Shown: positions 7,721 through 15,506 of the stretch, piece after piece
How the letters are laid out: the number at the start of each line of letters is the position of its first letter
How positions within the stretch are numbered: position 1 is the stretch's first letter
Assembly (NCBI GenBank): GCA_964388485.1
Contig: CAYMAS010000014.1
Location: 14,685-78,684 of the forward strand
Source: JBCDKH01 sp964388485
Lineage (GTDB): Bacteria > Planctomycetota > Phycisphaerae > Tepidisphaerales > Tepidisphaeraceae
Length of the DNA stretch: 64,000 nucleotides
Direction: 5' to 3'
The notes under the pieces: generated by a model
Seen by the model: the letters and a program-made list of their open reading frames with translations, nothing else
What the model was told of the DNA's origin: nothing
The model's database searches: none
Position numbers and translations under genes: made by a program

Positions 7721-8515
7721 GTGAAGATCATTCGCTTCGAGCACGAGGGGCAGGCCGCCGCAGGCGTCGATCACGGTGATGACTACGAGGTAGTGCGAGA
7801 CGCTTTGGATCCGACGCCGACTGGCTTGAGTGTTCCGCGACCCGTCACATTGCTGCCGCCGATCGTGCCGACGGATATCCTGTGCATCGGCCTCAACTAC
7901 CGCGAACATGCCGCCGAAACGGATTCGACGGTGCCGGAGCATCCGATGCTCTTCATCAAGAGCTCCAACGCGTTGGCCGGGCCGGAAGCGACCGTGATCC
8001 TGCCGCAGAACAGCGACAGGGTCGATTATGAAGCGGAGTTGGCGGTTGTGATCGGCCGGGACGCGAAGGACGTCGCCGAGGCGGACGCGGCCGAATACGT
8101 CGCCGGCTACACCATCGCCAACGATATCTCCGCTCGTGACTGGCAGAAGGATCAACGCCTCAACGGCGGCCAATTCGCCCGCGGCAAGAGCTTTGACGGC
8201 TTCTGCCCGCTCGGCCCGCACCTCGTGACCCCGGACGACGTGGGCGATCCGAACAACCTCGACATCTCGCTGACGCTCAACGGCGAGACCATGCAGTCGT
8301 CGAACACGAGCGACATGATCTTCAGCGTGCCTCAGATCATCGCGTCGCTCAGCCACACGATGACAATCCGCCGCGGCAGCGTGATCCTCACCGGCACGCC
8401 CAGCGGCGTCGGTGCGGCACGGAGGCCGCCGGTCTTCTTAAAGCCGGGCGACGAAACGGTGGTCGAGATCGAGAAACTCGGCCGGCTCGTTACGCAGTTT
8501 GCCGCGGCTTCTTGA
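7721..8515 (+). CDS. Fumarylacetoacetate hydrolase family protein
   Basis: FAH-fold enzyme, a Mg/Mn-dependent hydrolase, decarboxylase or hydratase acting on beta-keto acids; the exact substrate is unknown. The motifs are ILCIGLNYREHAAE, MLFIKSSNALAGPE, DYEAELAVVIGRDA (metal-ligand glutamates), NDISARDWQ and SVILTGTPSGVG, all typical of the family. Start GTG at 7721, 25 nt after the previous stop, so it may be co-transcribed with the MBL gene. Length 264 residues, normal for the single-domain subgroup. The last 26 bp overlap the end of the convergent DUF2062 gene. Confidence 0.9.
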   Translation: MKIIRFEHEGQAAAGVDHGDDYEVVRDALDPTPTGLSVPRPVTLLPPIVPTDILCIGLNYREHAAETDSTVPEHPMLFIKSSNALAGPEATVILPQNSDRVDYEAELAVVIGRDAKDVAEADAAEYVAGYTIANDISARDWQKDQRLNGGQFARGKSFDGFCPLGPHLVTPDDVGDPNNLDISLTLNGETMQSSNTSDMIFSVPQIIASLSHTMTIRRGSVILTGTPSGVGAARRPPVFLKPGDETVVEIEKLGRLVTQFAAAS

Positions 8516-9134
8516 CGGATAGCTGGCCCAACCGTGAGAGGGCACCGAAGCCGCGGGATACCGGCTTGGGATGCCTCGGCCACCGCTGGTGATGCCGGGC
8601 CCGCCATCGTCTACCGACGTGCCAACGCCACAGCACACTCACCCCGAGGTAGGTCAATGATCCGGAAAAGGCTCCAATGATGAGGCCGCCCACGTACATC
8701 GGGTAGAGCGACGGCAGGTTGTCGATCAGGAAGCGACCTGTGACGAAGAGCCCGTCGATGATGCCGGCGCTCATCGCTTCGTCGATCAACGTCTTGAATC
8801 CATCGACGCGTTTCGCCGGTGTCAGAGGCAGGCCGACTTCGTAGGCGAGCCAGAAGCAAGGCACCCACGTCAGCGGGTTGCTGACCCACGTGAAGGCCAT
8901 CGCGATCGGCGCATTGCCCTTGCCGACTAGTGCCGAGATAACGGCACCGATCGTCTGCACAGGCAGGCAGATCCACGCCCAGAAGACGCCGCTCGCGGCT
9001 CCAAGTGCTGCCGAGTGGCGGTTGACGTGCCACAGCCGCGGGTGCATGACGATCGAGCCGAAGATGCGCAGCATCGGGTTGGCGCTGACCTCCTGTCGAG
9101 CGGGCATGAGCTTGCGAAACATCCTGCGTGCCAT
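8490..9134 (-). CDS. DUF2062 membrane protein
   Basis: A 214-residue membrane protein of the DUF2062 family (function unknown). The N-terminus is basic. Hydrophobic helices lie at about residues 42-66 (AALGAASGVFWAWICLPVQT) and 76-100 (IAMAFTWVSNPLTWVPCFWL), and again at 141-167 (YPMYVGGLIIGAFSGSLTYL). The small-residue/proline-rich loop NPLTWVP is the family hallmark. The C-terminal tail is strongly basic. It overlaps the convergent FAH gene by 26 bp. No operon partner is evident. Confidence 0.82.
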   Translation of the reverse strand: MARRMFRKLMPARQEVSANPMLRIFGSIVMHPRLWHVNRHSAALGAASGVFWAWICLPVQTIGAVISALVGKGNAPIAMAFTWVSNPLTWVPCFWLAYEVGLPLTPAKRVDGFKTLIDEAMSAGIIDGLFVTGRFLIDNLPSLYPMYVGGLIIGAFSGSLTYLGVSVLWRWHVGRRWRARHHQRWPRHPKPVSRGFGALSRLGQLSVKKPRQTA

Positions 9135-9246
9135 GGCGTTTTTCGATCCCTCGGGCGATCAGGCGGAACCCATGAGTCGCATCGGCGACCGGGCGCGGGA
9201 CCTTATGCGGCCGACCATGAGGATCACACTTGTCGGACTTCGAGGA

Positions 9247-10194
9247 TTAAACTTGTCGGACTTCCACATCCCGAAGAAGCTCCTGGGCTTTGGCAGGATC
9301 GATGTGAGCCGCGTGCGGCGAGAGCGTGTTGGCGGCTCCGCACGCACTGGCGAATCGACTGGCTTCCCGCACCGAAGCTCCGTCGCTCATGCCTGCGGCT
9401 AACCCTGCTGCAAAAGCATCCCCACTACCGACTGCGCTAACCGACTTTACCTGCGGGGTGCTGACCTCCCAGAACCGGTCATCGCCCGTCCCGCAGCCGC
9501 AGAGACTCGCCCCAAAACGGCCACGCGTGCAAACGATGTGCTCTGCCCCGCGTTTGGACAGTTCGTGCATCGCGTCTCGCAAAGCCGCTCGCGAATCCAC
9601 CGGCCGGCCGACGGTGTTGGCCAGCTCCCGTCGATTCGGCTTCACGACCGTCGGCCTCGCCTTCAATGCCGCCTCCAACGCGCCGCGACGGCCGTCGACG
9701 ATGGTCGGCACGTCACGCTCTCGCGCCGCTTCGACGCACTCCTGATAGAGCGTTTCGCGAAGACCGGTAGCAATTTTACCGGAAAACACTGCCACGCGAG
9801 CGTCCTGAAGGGCTTCGACGAATGTCGCCAGGAGGCGATCCGCGGTATCTGCAGGAAGGGCCTCCGGTTCCTGCACGAACTCCGTCGCCTCGCCGCGGGT
9901 TCGATCAACGGCACTGACGCAGAGGCGGGTTTCTGCGTCTGTGTCCACCCTGTGCAGCTCGATCGGCAACGCGGTGATGCCCTTGACGAAGGCCTGTCCC
10001 CGTTCGCCGCCGACGAGCGTCACGAGCCGGACCGGCCGCTTGAGCGTCGCCAGGACGCGAGCGACATTGGTCGCCTTGCCGCTGGCGAAGTCGTGAACTT
10101 GATCGGTTCGGTGCACCTCGCCGTGGTCGAGCGGGCCAGTAAATTCCATTGTGCGTTGCAGTGCAGGTGATGTGCCGAAGCAGACGATCATCAC
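9247..10194 (-). CDS. PfkB-family sugar/sugar-phosphate kinase (1-phosphofructokinase/tagatose-6-P kinase type)
   Basis: Ribokinase-fold kinase. The N-terminus MMIVCFGTSPALQRTMEF and the segment DFASGKATNVARVLATL match the FruK/LacC branch, in which GGKGxNVA is the substrate loop (here ASGKATNVA). The C-terminal catalytic signature is AVGSGDAFAAGLAAG, with the Asp base. VVKPNRRELANTVGRPV is the usual KPNxxEL segment. Length 315 residues is normal. No PTS or sugar-utilisation genes are adjacent, so substrate (fructose-1-P, tagatose-6-P or other) is undecided. Start ATG at 10194, with a second ATG directly after it. Confidence 0.88.
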   Translation of the reverse strand: MMIVCFGTSPALQRTMEFTGPLDHGEVHRTDQVHDFASGKATNVARVLATLKRPVRLVTLVGGERGQAFVKGITALPIELHRVDTDAETRLCVSAVDRTRGEATEFVQEPEALPADTADRLLATFVEALQDARVAVFSGKIATGLRETLYQECVEAARERDVPTIVDGRRGALEAALKARPTVVKPNRRELANTVGRPVDSRAALRDAMHELSKRGAEHIVCTRGRFGASLCGCGTGDDRFWEVSTPQVKSVSAVGSGDAFAAGLAAGMSDGASVREASRFASACGAANTLSPHAAHIDPAKAQELLRDVEVRQV

Positions 10195-10291
10195 CGAAGG
10201 CTAACGTGACGACCGCGGCGGTTCTAGCGGAGGCCGAGGCGTCGACTACCCGACGTACCGCAGACACGGGACCAGTCCCTACGCTGCCGAC

Positions 10292-11143
10292 GTGCCAGAG
10301 GAAGTCGCCGCCGATCAGCTGGAGCAGGTGCAGCGGACATGCCCCATCTGCGATCGCGACAACCAGGACCAGCCGCCGCACAAGCTGTCCCGTGGCGGCT
10401 GGCAGCTCAAGTGCTGTGAGCAGTGCTCGATGGTCTATCTCGAGAATGCGCCGTCCGACGAGTCCCTCGAAAGCGACCACGCGTGGGAGAAGTCGATTCA
10501 GGATGAGCGGAACCGCCGTCGAGAGCACCGCGAGGTGCATTACGCCGTCAGCGACACGGTCAAATCGCTCAAGCGGATGGCCCGCGGCAAAGGCGTCCGC
10601 GTCAAAGAACGTGGCTTCATCACGAAGCACGTGCCAAGCGGCAACGTCCTCGACTTGGGGTGCGGCGACGGACGGACGGTGCTGCACCTCGAAGACCGTT
10701 ACATCCCGTTCGGCATCGAGATCAGCGACGGCCTTGCTGCTGATGCTGCCGCGGGAATGGAGCCGCGTGGGGGTCGAGTCATCAGAGCCCCCTCGTTCGA
10801 AGGTCTGGCATCCTTCGGCGACGACTTCTTCGACGGGGCGATGCTGCGGGCGTACCTGGAGCACGAGACGCGCCCGATGCCCGTCATGAAACGACTGCTG
10901 ACGAAGCTCAAGCCTGGGGGTCGGATCATCATCAAGGTGCCGAACTTCGCGAGCCTCAATCGCGTGGTCAAGCGGGCCGGCTGGTGCGGTCTGCGGTTCC
11001 CGGACCATGTGAATTACTTCACGCCGCGGACGCTTCGGCGGCTCGTCGAGACGGCCGGCTTCGAGGTGGCTGACTTCGGTCTCCTCCTCCGGCAGCCGAC
11101 AAGCGACAACATGTGGCTCGTCGCAGAGCGACCAACGCGCTGA
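10292..11143 (+). CDS. Class I SAM-dependent methyltransferase with N-terminal Cys4 zinc-ribbon
   Basis: A 283-residue methyltransferase starting at GTG 10292. An N-terminal zinc-ribbon-like module has CPIC at residues 17-20 and CEQC at 42-45. The Rossmann methyltransferase domain follows, with motif I VLDLGCGDGRTV at 119-130 and the later segments FFDGAMLRAYLEHE and LKPGGRIIIKVPN. The order Cys4 ribbon + methyltransferase resembles methyltransferases linked to polysaccharide or sugar modification (Methyltransf_23 type). The target is unknown. It is followed 41 bp downstream by the reductase fusion gene on the same strand. Confidence 0.86.
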   Translation: MPEEVAADQLEQVQRTCPICDRDNQDQPPHKLSRGGWQLKCCEQCSMVYLENAPSDESLESDHAWEKSIQDERNRRREHREVHYAVSDTVKSLKRMARGKGVRVKERGFITKHVPSGNVLDLGCGDGRTVLHLEDRYIPFGIEISDGLAADAAAGMEPRGGRVIRAPSFEGLASFGDDFFDGAMLRAYLEHETRPMPVMKRLLTKLKPGGRIIIKVPNFASLNRVVKRAGWCGLRFPDHVNYFTPRTLRRLVETAGFEVADFGLLLRQPTSDNMWLVAERPTR

Positions 11144-11184
11144 CAGACGTCGGCATCCATCCAGAAGTTGCCGTAACGTTCTAC

Positions 11185-12864
11185 ATGGGACGCACCACGC
11201 AGCAGGTCGGTCACGAGCGGACTGCCGAAGCCGCGGCGTTCCCGACGCTGTCGGCGAGACAGGTTGCCCGCTTCGCCGATGTCGGCGAGTCGCAGACGAT
11301 CCCCGACGGCGCCGTCATCATCCAGGCGGGTGATCGCAGCTACCCGCTGCTGATCGTCCGACGCGGCGCGATCCGCATCCTCGAAGAACGTAAGCAGGGC
11401 GACGACCTGCTTATCCACAAGCATGAAGCCGGCGAATTCGTCGGAGATGTCGACCTGCTCACGCGTCGGCCTGCGATCTTCTGCGCGGTAGCGGACGGTG
11501 ACTGTGAGGTGATTCGTGTCGAGCCGAAGATGATCCGCAAGGTGGTGGCCGCCGATGCATCGCTGGGCGAACGGATGCTGCGGGCGCTGATGGTGCGTCG
11601 CGACCTGCTGGGCGATACCGGCTTCGTCGGGACGCGGCTCGTCGGCAGCCGATGGGACAAGAAGACGGCGGAGATCAAGGAACTTCTCGACCGAAACCAC
11701 GTGCCGTACACGTGGCTCGACCCGGAGCGTGACGACCGGACGGACGGCTTGCTGGCGTCGCTGGATGTACGAAGCGACCAGTTGCCGATCGTGCTACCGC
11801 CGGGCGAGAGTGAAGCGTTGCGTCGGCCGGATCTGAAGGACGTGGCCAGGGCACTCGGGCTGGGGGCGCAGGTCGATGACGTGGATGCGGTGCAGGACGT
11901 CGTCATCGTCGGCAGCGGCCCGGCGGGCTTGGCGGCGGCGGTCTACGCCGCGAGCGAGGGGCTGGCGACGCTCGTGCTCGACAGCCATGCCCCCGGCGGC
12001 CAAGCGGGGACGAGCTCGAAAATCGAGAATTATCCTGGTTTTCCCACCGGCATCAGCGGGGCGGATCTGGCGCAGCGGACCAGCGTTCAGGCGCAGAAAT
12101 TCGGAGCAGTGCTTCGGGTGCCGTGTTCGGCGACGAAGCTCGACTCACCCGACAGCGGCCCCAAGACTCTGCACCTAGATTGCGACGACACCGTCATCGC
12201 CCGTACCATCGTCATCGCGACCGGGGCGAAGTACCGAAAGCTCGACATCGAGCACGAAGAGACGTTCGCCGGCACGGGCGTCTACTACGGGGCGACGCAG
12301 ATGGAGGCGTCGATGTGCAGCAATGAGACGGTCGCCATCGTCGGCGGCGGCAACTCGGCGGGGCAGGCGGCGGTCTTCCTCAGCGGCCAGGCCAGCCGCG
12401 TGCTCATGCTCGTCCGCGGTGACTCGCTGGCGAGCAGCATGAGCAAGTACCTCATCGAGCGCCTCGAAGCCACTGACAATATCGACCTGCTCTACCACAC
12501 GAAGGTCGCGGCCCTCCACGGTGACGCCGAGGCGGGCCGGCTGGAGTCGGCGACGCTCGAAGGTCCCGATGGTGAGCGGCAGGAGACGCTGGCGGGGGGA
12601 TTCGTGATGATCGGCGCCGAGCCGCGGACGGACTGGCTCGACGGCACGATCGCCCTCGATTCGGACGGCTTCATCCTGACCGGCCCGGACATCCCGGCCG
12701 ACCAGTGGCCGCTGAAGTCACGCTCACCTCGCTACCTGGAAACGAGCCTCCCCGGCGTCTTCGCCGCCGGCGACGTCCGCTCCGACAGCACCAAACGCGT
12801 CGCCACCGCCGTCGGCGACGGGGCGATGGCCATCCGCTTCGTCCACGCGGTGTTGGAAGGGTAA
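11185..12864 (+). CDS. cNMP-binding domain / thioredoxin-fold / thioredoxin reductase-like fusion
   Basis: A 559-residue three-part protein. Residues about 20-140 form a cyclic-nucleotide-binding-like beta-barrel (FPTLSARQVARFADVGESQT, IIQAGDRSYPLLIVRRGAIR). Residues about 150-235 resemble a thioredoxin/glutaredoxin fold (WDKKTAEIKELLDRNHVPYT). Residues about 240-559 are a TrxR-type flavoprotein with FAD motif VVIVGSGPAGLAAAVYA, a second nucleotide motif VAIVGGGNSAGQAA and the final GVFAAGDVR. The TrxR redox CxxC is replaced by ATQMEASMCSNE (one Cys), so classical thioredoxin reduction is unlikely. The ATG at 11185 is used because the frame upstream overlaps the methyltransferase. NADPH specificity and ligand are not known. 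Confidence 0.9.
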   Translation: MGRTTQQVGHERTAEAAAFPTLSARQVARFADVGESQTIPDGAVIIQAGDRSYPLLIVRRGAIRILEERKQGDDLLIHKHEAGEFVGDVDLLTRRPAIFCAVADGDCEVIRVEPKMIRKVVAADASLGERMLRALMVRRDLLGDTGFVGTRLVGSRWDKKTAEIKELLDRNHVPYTWLDPERDDRTDGLLASLDVRSDQLPIVLPPGESEALRRPDLKDVARALGLGAQVDDVDAVQDVVIVGSGPAGLAAAVYAASEGLATLVLDSHAPGGQAGTSSKIENYPGFPTGISGADLAQRTSVQAQKFGAVLRVPCSATKLDSPDSGPKTLHLDCDDTVIARTIVIATGAKYRKLDIEHEETFAGTGVYYGATQMEASMCSNETVAIVGGGNSAGQAAVFLSGQASRVLMLVRGDSLASSMSKYLIERLEATDNIDLLYHTKVAALHGDAEAGRLESATLEGPDGERQETLAGGFVMIGAEPRTDWLDGTIALDSDGFILTGPDIPADQWPLKSRSPRYLETSLPGVFAAGDVRSDSTKRVATAVGDGAMAIRFVHAVLEG

Positions 12865-12879
12865 ATGCTGCCAAGCCCT

Positions 12880-13518
12880 CTACTCCCGAGTTTCGACGTC
12901 CACGCCCTCGTACAGATCCTTGAGCGACAGGTCGATGCCGACGCCGGGGAGACGCACCACGCCATCGGGATCGGTCACGTAATCGATCCGCCAACCGCCG
13001 TCCTCGGAGCGGTCCAGCACCTGCACGCCGATGTGAAGCGACTCGATCAGGACGTAAGTCTTGACCGACTCGAAATTTTGGTAAGCCTTGAACTTTCTCG
13101 TGCGATCTGACTCCGCCGTCGTGGACGACAGCACCTCGAAGATGGCGGTCGGATTATTGATCGCTCGGCGATGCGAGACGTTCGGGTCCAACTCCGGCTC
13201 GCCACAGACGACGGAAGCATCTGGGTAGAAGTACTGCCGCTTGTCGCGTCGCTTGACTGCCATGTCGCTGTCGAGGGCTCGGCAGCCGGTGCCTCGAACC
13301 TTCGATCGCAGCTCGCTGACGAGGTTGACCTTGATCGAGCTGTGCTCCATCGTCCCGCCGCTGTCGGCGATGAGCCGCGTCAGCGGGATGACGAGGCCGT
13401 CTGCGTACTCGTACTTCTCATCAGCCGTCTCGATGAACTCGATAAACTGCTCGAACGTCATTCGGACCGGCTTGGACCAGTCGATCTTGGCGGGATGCTC
13501 CGCGGCGGGTGACGACAT
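12880..13518 (-). CDS. Uma2 family (DUF820, PD-(D/E)XK-fold) protein, copy 1
   Basis: A 212-residue Uma2-family protein, a family with a restriction-endonuclease-like fold and no firmly known function, often multiplied in cyanobacteria and planctomycetes. The core motifs are FYPDASVVCGEPE, then NPTAIFEVLSSTTAESDRTR and KFKAYQNFESVKTYVLIE; the PD, the E in FEV and the downstream K are the presumed catalytic residues. It has a second relative in this window at 34239-34877 with about the same layout. Start ATG at 13518. No mobile-element neighbours are seen. Confidence 0.87.
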   Translation of the reverse strand: MSSPAAEHPAKIDWSKPVRMTFEQFIEFIETADEKYEYADGLVIPLTRLIADSGGTMEHSSIKVNLVSELRSKVRGTGCRALDSDMAVKRRDKRQYFYPDASVVCGEPELDPNVSHRRAINNPTAIFEVLSSTTAESDRTRKFKAYQNFESVKTYVLIESLHIGVQVLDRSEDGGWRIDYVTDPDGVVRLPGVGIDLSLKDLYEGVDVETRE

Positions 13519-13563
13519 GATAACAGCATAGTTGATCGTGCGGGGCTGCGACCTCCTCTCTCG

Positions 13564-13911
13564 CTAGCCGAACAAGAGTGGCCAGATCACGATGAGGAAG
13601 AAGTAAGCCGGCACCCAACTGAGCAACCCAGCAGCAGCAGCGATGAGAATCTGTGTTGCTGGTCGGTAGCGGCGAAGCAGAAAGCTCCGCAACAACGCGA
13701 CCACCGCAATGGTGAGCAACCCCGAAAGCGTCACGAAACAGGCCACCCCGCTATCACCCGGTCGGCCGGTCCAGGCTATATGAACTTCGCGTTCGACGAA
13801 TAAAACTCCGATGATTGTCGCGACAATGAGCGTCACCCAGAACAGGACGTCGGTGCCATGAGCGTCAGTTCCACCTCGCTGTTCGTAGCTGAGAAATGGC
13901 TTTTCATCCAT
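13564..13911 (-). CDS. Small hypothetical membrane protein
   Basis: A 115-residue protein with three predicted membrane helices: about residues 23-39 (VLFWVTLIVATIIGVLF), 57-77 (GVACFVTLSGLLTIAVVALL) and 87-112 (ILIAAAAGLLSWVPAYFFLI). The N-terminal 20 residues are hydrophilic (MDEKPFLSYEQRGGTDAHG). No family is recognised. The ATG at 13911 is taken; a TTG two codons upstream is possible. It lies just downstream of Uma2 on no shared transcript evidence. Confidence 0.6.
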   Translation of the reverse strand: MDEKPFLSYEQRGGTDAHGTDVLFWVTLIVATIIGVLFVEREVHIAWTGRPGDSGVACFVTLSGLLTIAVVALLRSFLLRRYRPATQILIAAAAGLLSWVPAYFFLIVIWPLLFG

Positions 13912-13945
13912 GAGCAAGGCTTCTCTTCAATCGACGCGAGCAGAC

Positions 13946-15424
13946 TCACCGCCGCCGCGACTTCTTCTTGTTGCGGTCCTTCTTCTGCATCCGTGTGTTG
14001 CCCTTCGTCCGTAAACCACCACCGCCTGACGCGGCGGCCATGCCGCCCATGCCGCCGCCCATCAGGCCGCCGACGAGGCTGCGCATCTTGCCGACCCCGC
14101 CGCCGCTCATCGTCTTCGTCAGGCCTCGCATCGCGTCGAACTGCTTCAAAAACTGGTTCACGTCCTGCGGCTGGCTCCCGCTGCCCGCCGCGATCCGGCG
14201 GCGGCGGCCGTGCTCGATCATCGCCGGCCTCCGCCGCTCCGCCGGCGTCATCGAGTCGTACATCGCCCGCATTCGGCCCATCATCGTCTCCATCTCCGGC
14301 CCGGCCATGCTGCTGGCCTTGGCCATGTCACCCATGCCGGGGATCATGCCCATGACCTTGCTCATGGAGCCGAGCTTCTTGATCTGACCCATCTGCTTCA
14401 TGAAGTCATCGAGGGTCAGCTCCCCCTTCATCATCTTCTCTTGCTGCGCCGCCAGCTCCTCTTCGTCGAGCTTGTCCTTCACCTGCTCGACGAGCCCCAT
14501 CAGGTCGCCGGCACCAAGGATGCGCTGGGCGGTGCCCTCGGGCCGAAACTCCTCAAGGCCGTCGAGCTTCTCGCCTGTACCAAGGAACTTGACAGGCTTT
14601 CCTGTAACGTACTTGGCGCTTAGCAGCGCACCGCCGCGGGTGTCGGAGTCGAACTTCGTGAGGATCAGGCCGTCGAGCTCGAGCCGCTCGTTGAATGCCT
14701 TGGCCGTCCCGACCGCGTCCTGGCCGGTCATGGAGTCGAGCACGAGGTAGATCTGGTGGGCGCCGACGGCCTTGTTGACGTCGGCCAGCTCGCCCATCAG
14801 GTCGTCGTCGATCGCAAGCCGGCCGGCGGTGTCGAGGATGAGGATATCCCGACCCTGTGCCTTCGCCTCCTTCACCGCAGCCTTGGCGACGCTCACGGCG
14901 GCACCTCGGGCGACGTTGCCGTGCTCCGCGGCCTTGCTTTTGTCCGCGTACACCGGGACGCCCGCCTGCTCGCCGATGACCATGAGCTGGTCGATGGCAG
15001 CGGGACGTTGCAGGTCGACCGCCGCGAGCATCGGCTGGTGACCTCGTTTGCCCAGGTACCGGGCCAGTTTGCCGCAGGTTGTCGTTTTGCCCGAACCCTG
15101 CAGGCCGGCCATCAAGACGATCGTCGGCCCCGGGCTAACTGTGTAGATTTTCGGATCAACCGGCCCCAGCAGGCCGAGCAGCTCGTCGTAGACGATCTTG
15201 ACCATCAAGTCCGCCGGCTTCAGCGAAGCCGTGACCTCCTGGCCAATCGCCTTGTCCGTGACGTTCTGGGTGAACTCGCGGACGACCTCCAGGTTAACAT
15301 CGGCTTCGAGCAGGGCGGTGCGAACTTCGCGCATCGCCTCCCGCACGTTCTCTTCGCTGATCTGCCCCCGGCCGGCGAGGTTACGGAGAGCACCTTGAAA
15401 CTTCTCAGTCAGTCCTTCGAGCAT
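13946..15424 (-). CDS. ffh: Signal recognition particle GTPase Ffh
   Basis: SRP54 homologue that binds signal sequences on nascent membrane proteins and hands ribosomes to FtsY. N-domain residues 1-90; G-domain with GLQGSGKTTTCGKLARYL (G1), DTAGRLAIDDDLM (G3) and LTKFDSDTRGGALLS (G4 TKxD). The M-domain from about 320 is methionine-rich, with GRRRRIAAGSGSQPQDVNQF as the SRP-RNA-binding helix-turn-helix. The C-terminus is a basic, glycine-rich tail (GGGLRTKGNTRMQKKDRNKK). At 492 residues it is slightly longer than E. coli Ffh (453). No rpsP/trmD neighbours; no SRP RNA gene was found nearby. Confidence 0.98.
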   Translation of the reverse strand: MLEGLTEKFQGALRNLAGRGQISEENVREAMREVRTALLEADVNLEVVREFTQNVTDKAIGQEVTASLKPADLMVKIVYDELLGLLGPVDPKIYTVSPGPTIVLMAGLQGSGKTTTCGKLARYLGKRGHQPMLAAVDLQRPAAIDQLMVIGEQAGVPVYADKSKAAEHGNVARGAAVSVAKAAVKEAKAQGRDILILDTAGRLAIDDDLMGELADVNKAVGAHQIYLVLDSMTGQDAVGTAKAFNERLELDGLILTKFDSDTRGGALLSAKYVTGKPVKFLGTGEKLDGLEEFRPEGTAQRILGAGDLMGLVEQVKDKLDEEELAAQQEKMMKGELTLDDFMKQMGQIKKLGSMSKVMGMIPGMGDMAKASSMAGPEMETMMGRMRAMYDSMTPAERRRPAMIEHGRRRRIAAGSGSQPQDVNQFLKQFDAMRGLTKTMSGGGVGKMRSLVGGLMGGGMGGMAAASGGGGLRTKGNTRMQKKDRNKKKSRRR

Positions 15425-15506
15425 CGGAACGACAGTCTAGCGCCGACTGCCGGTCGCTCGCGTGTCTCCGTGGTGCCACGCGACGCCCGCCACTAGAGTT
15501 GCATTA

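Noticed and set aside
9905..11008. 367-codon minus-strand frame opposite the methyltransferase
   Set aside because: It is antisense to the methyltransferase and overlaps the PfkB-family gene in another frame; both of those have strong motif support.
13946..15506. SRP RNA gene near ffh
   Set aside because: I looked for the GGAA/GNAR tetraloop hairpin in flanking non-coding sequence; the gaps are too short and nothing fits.
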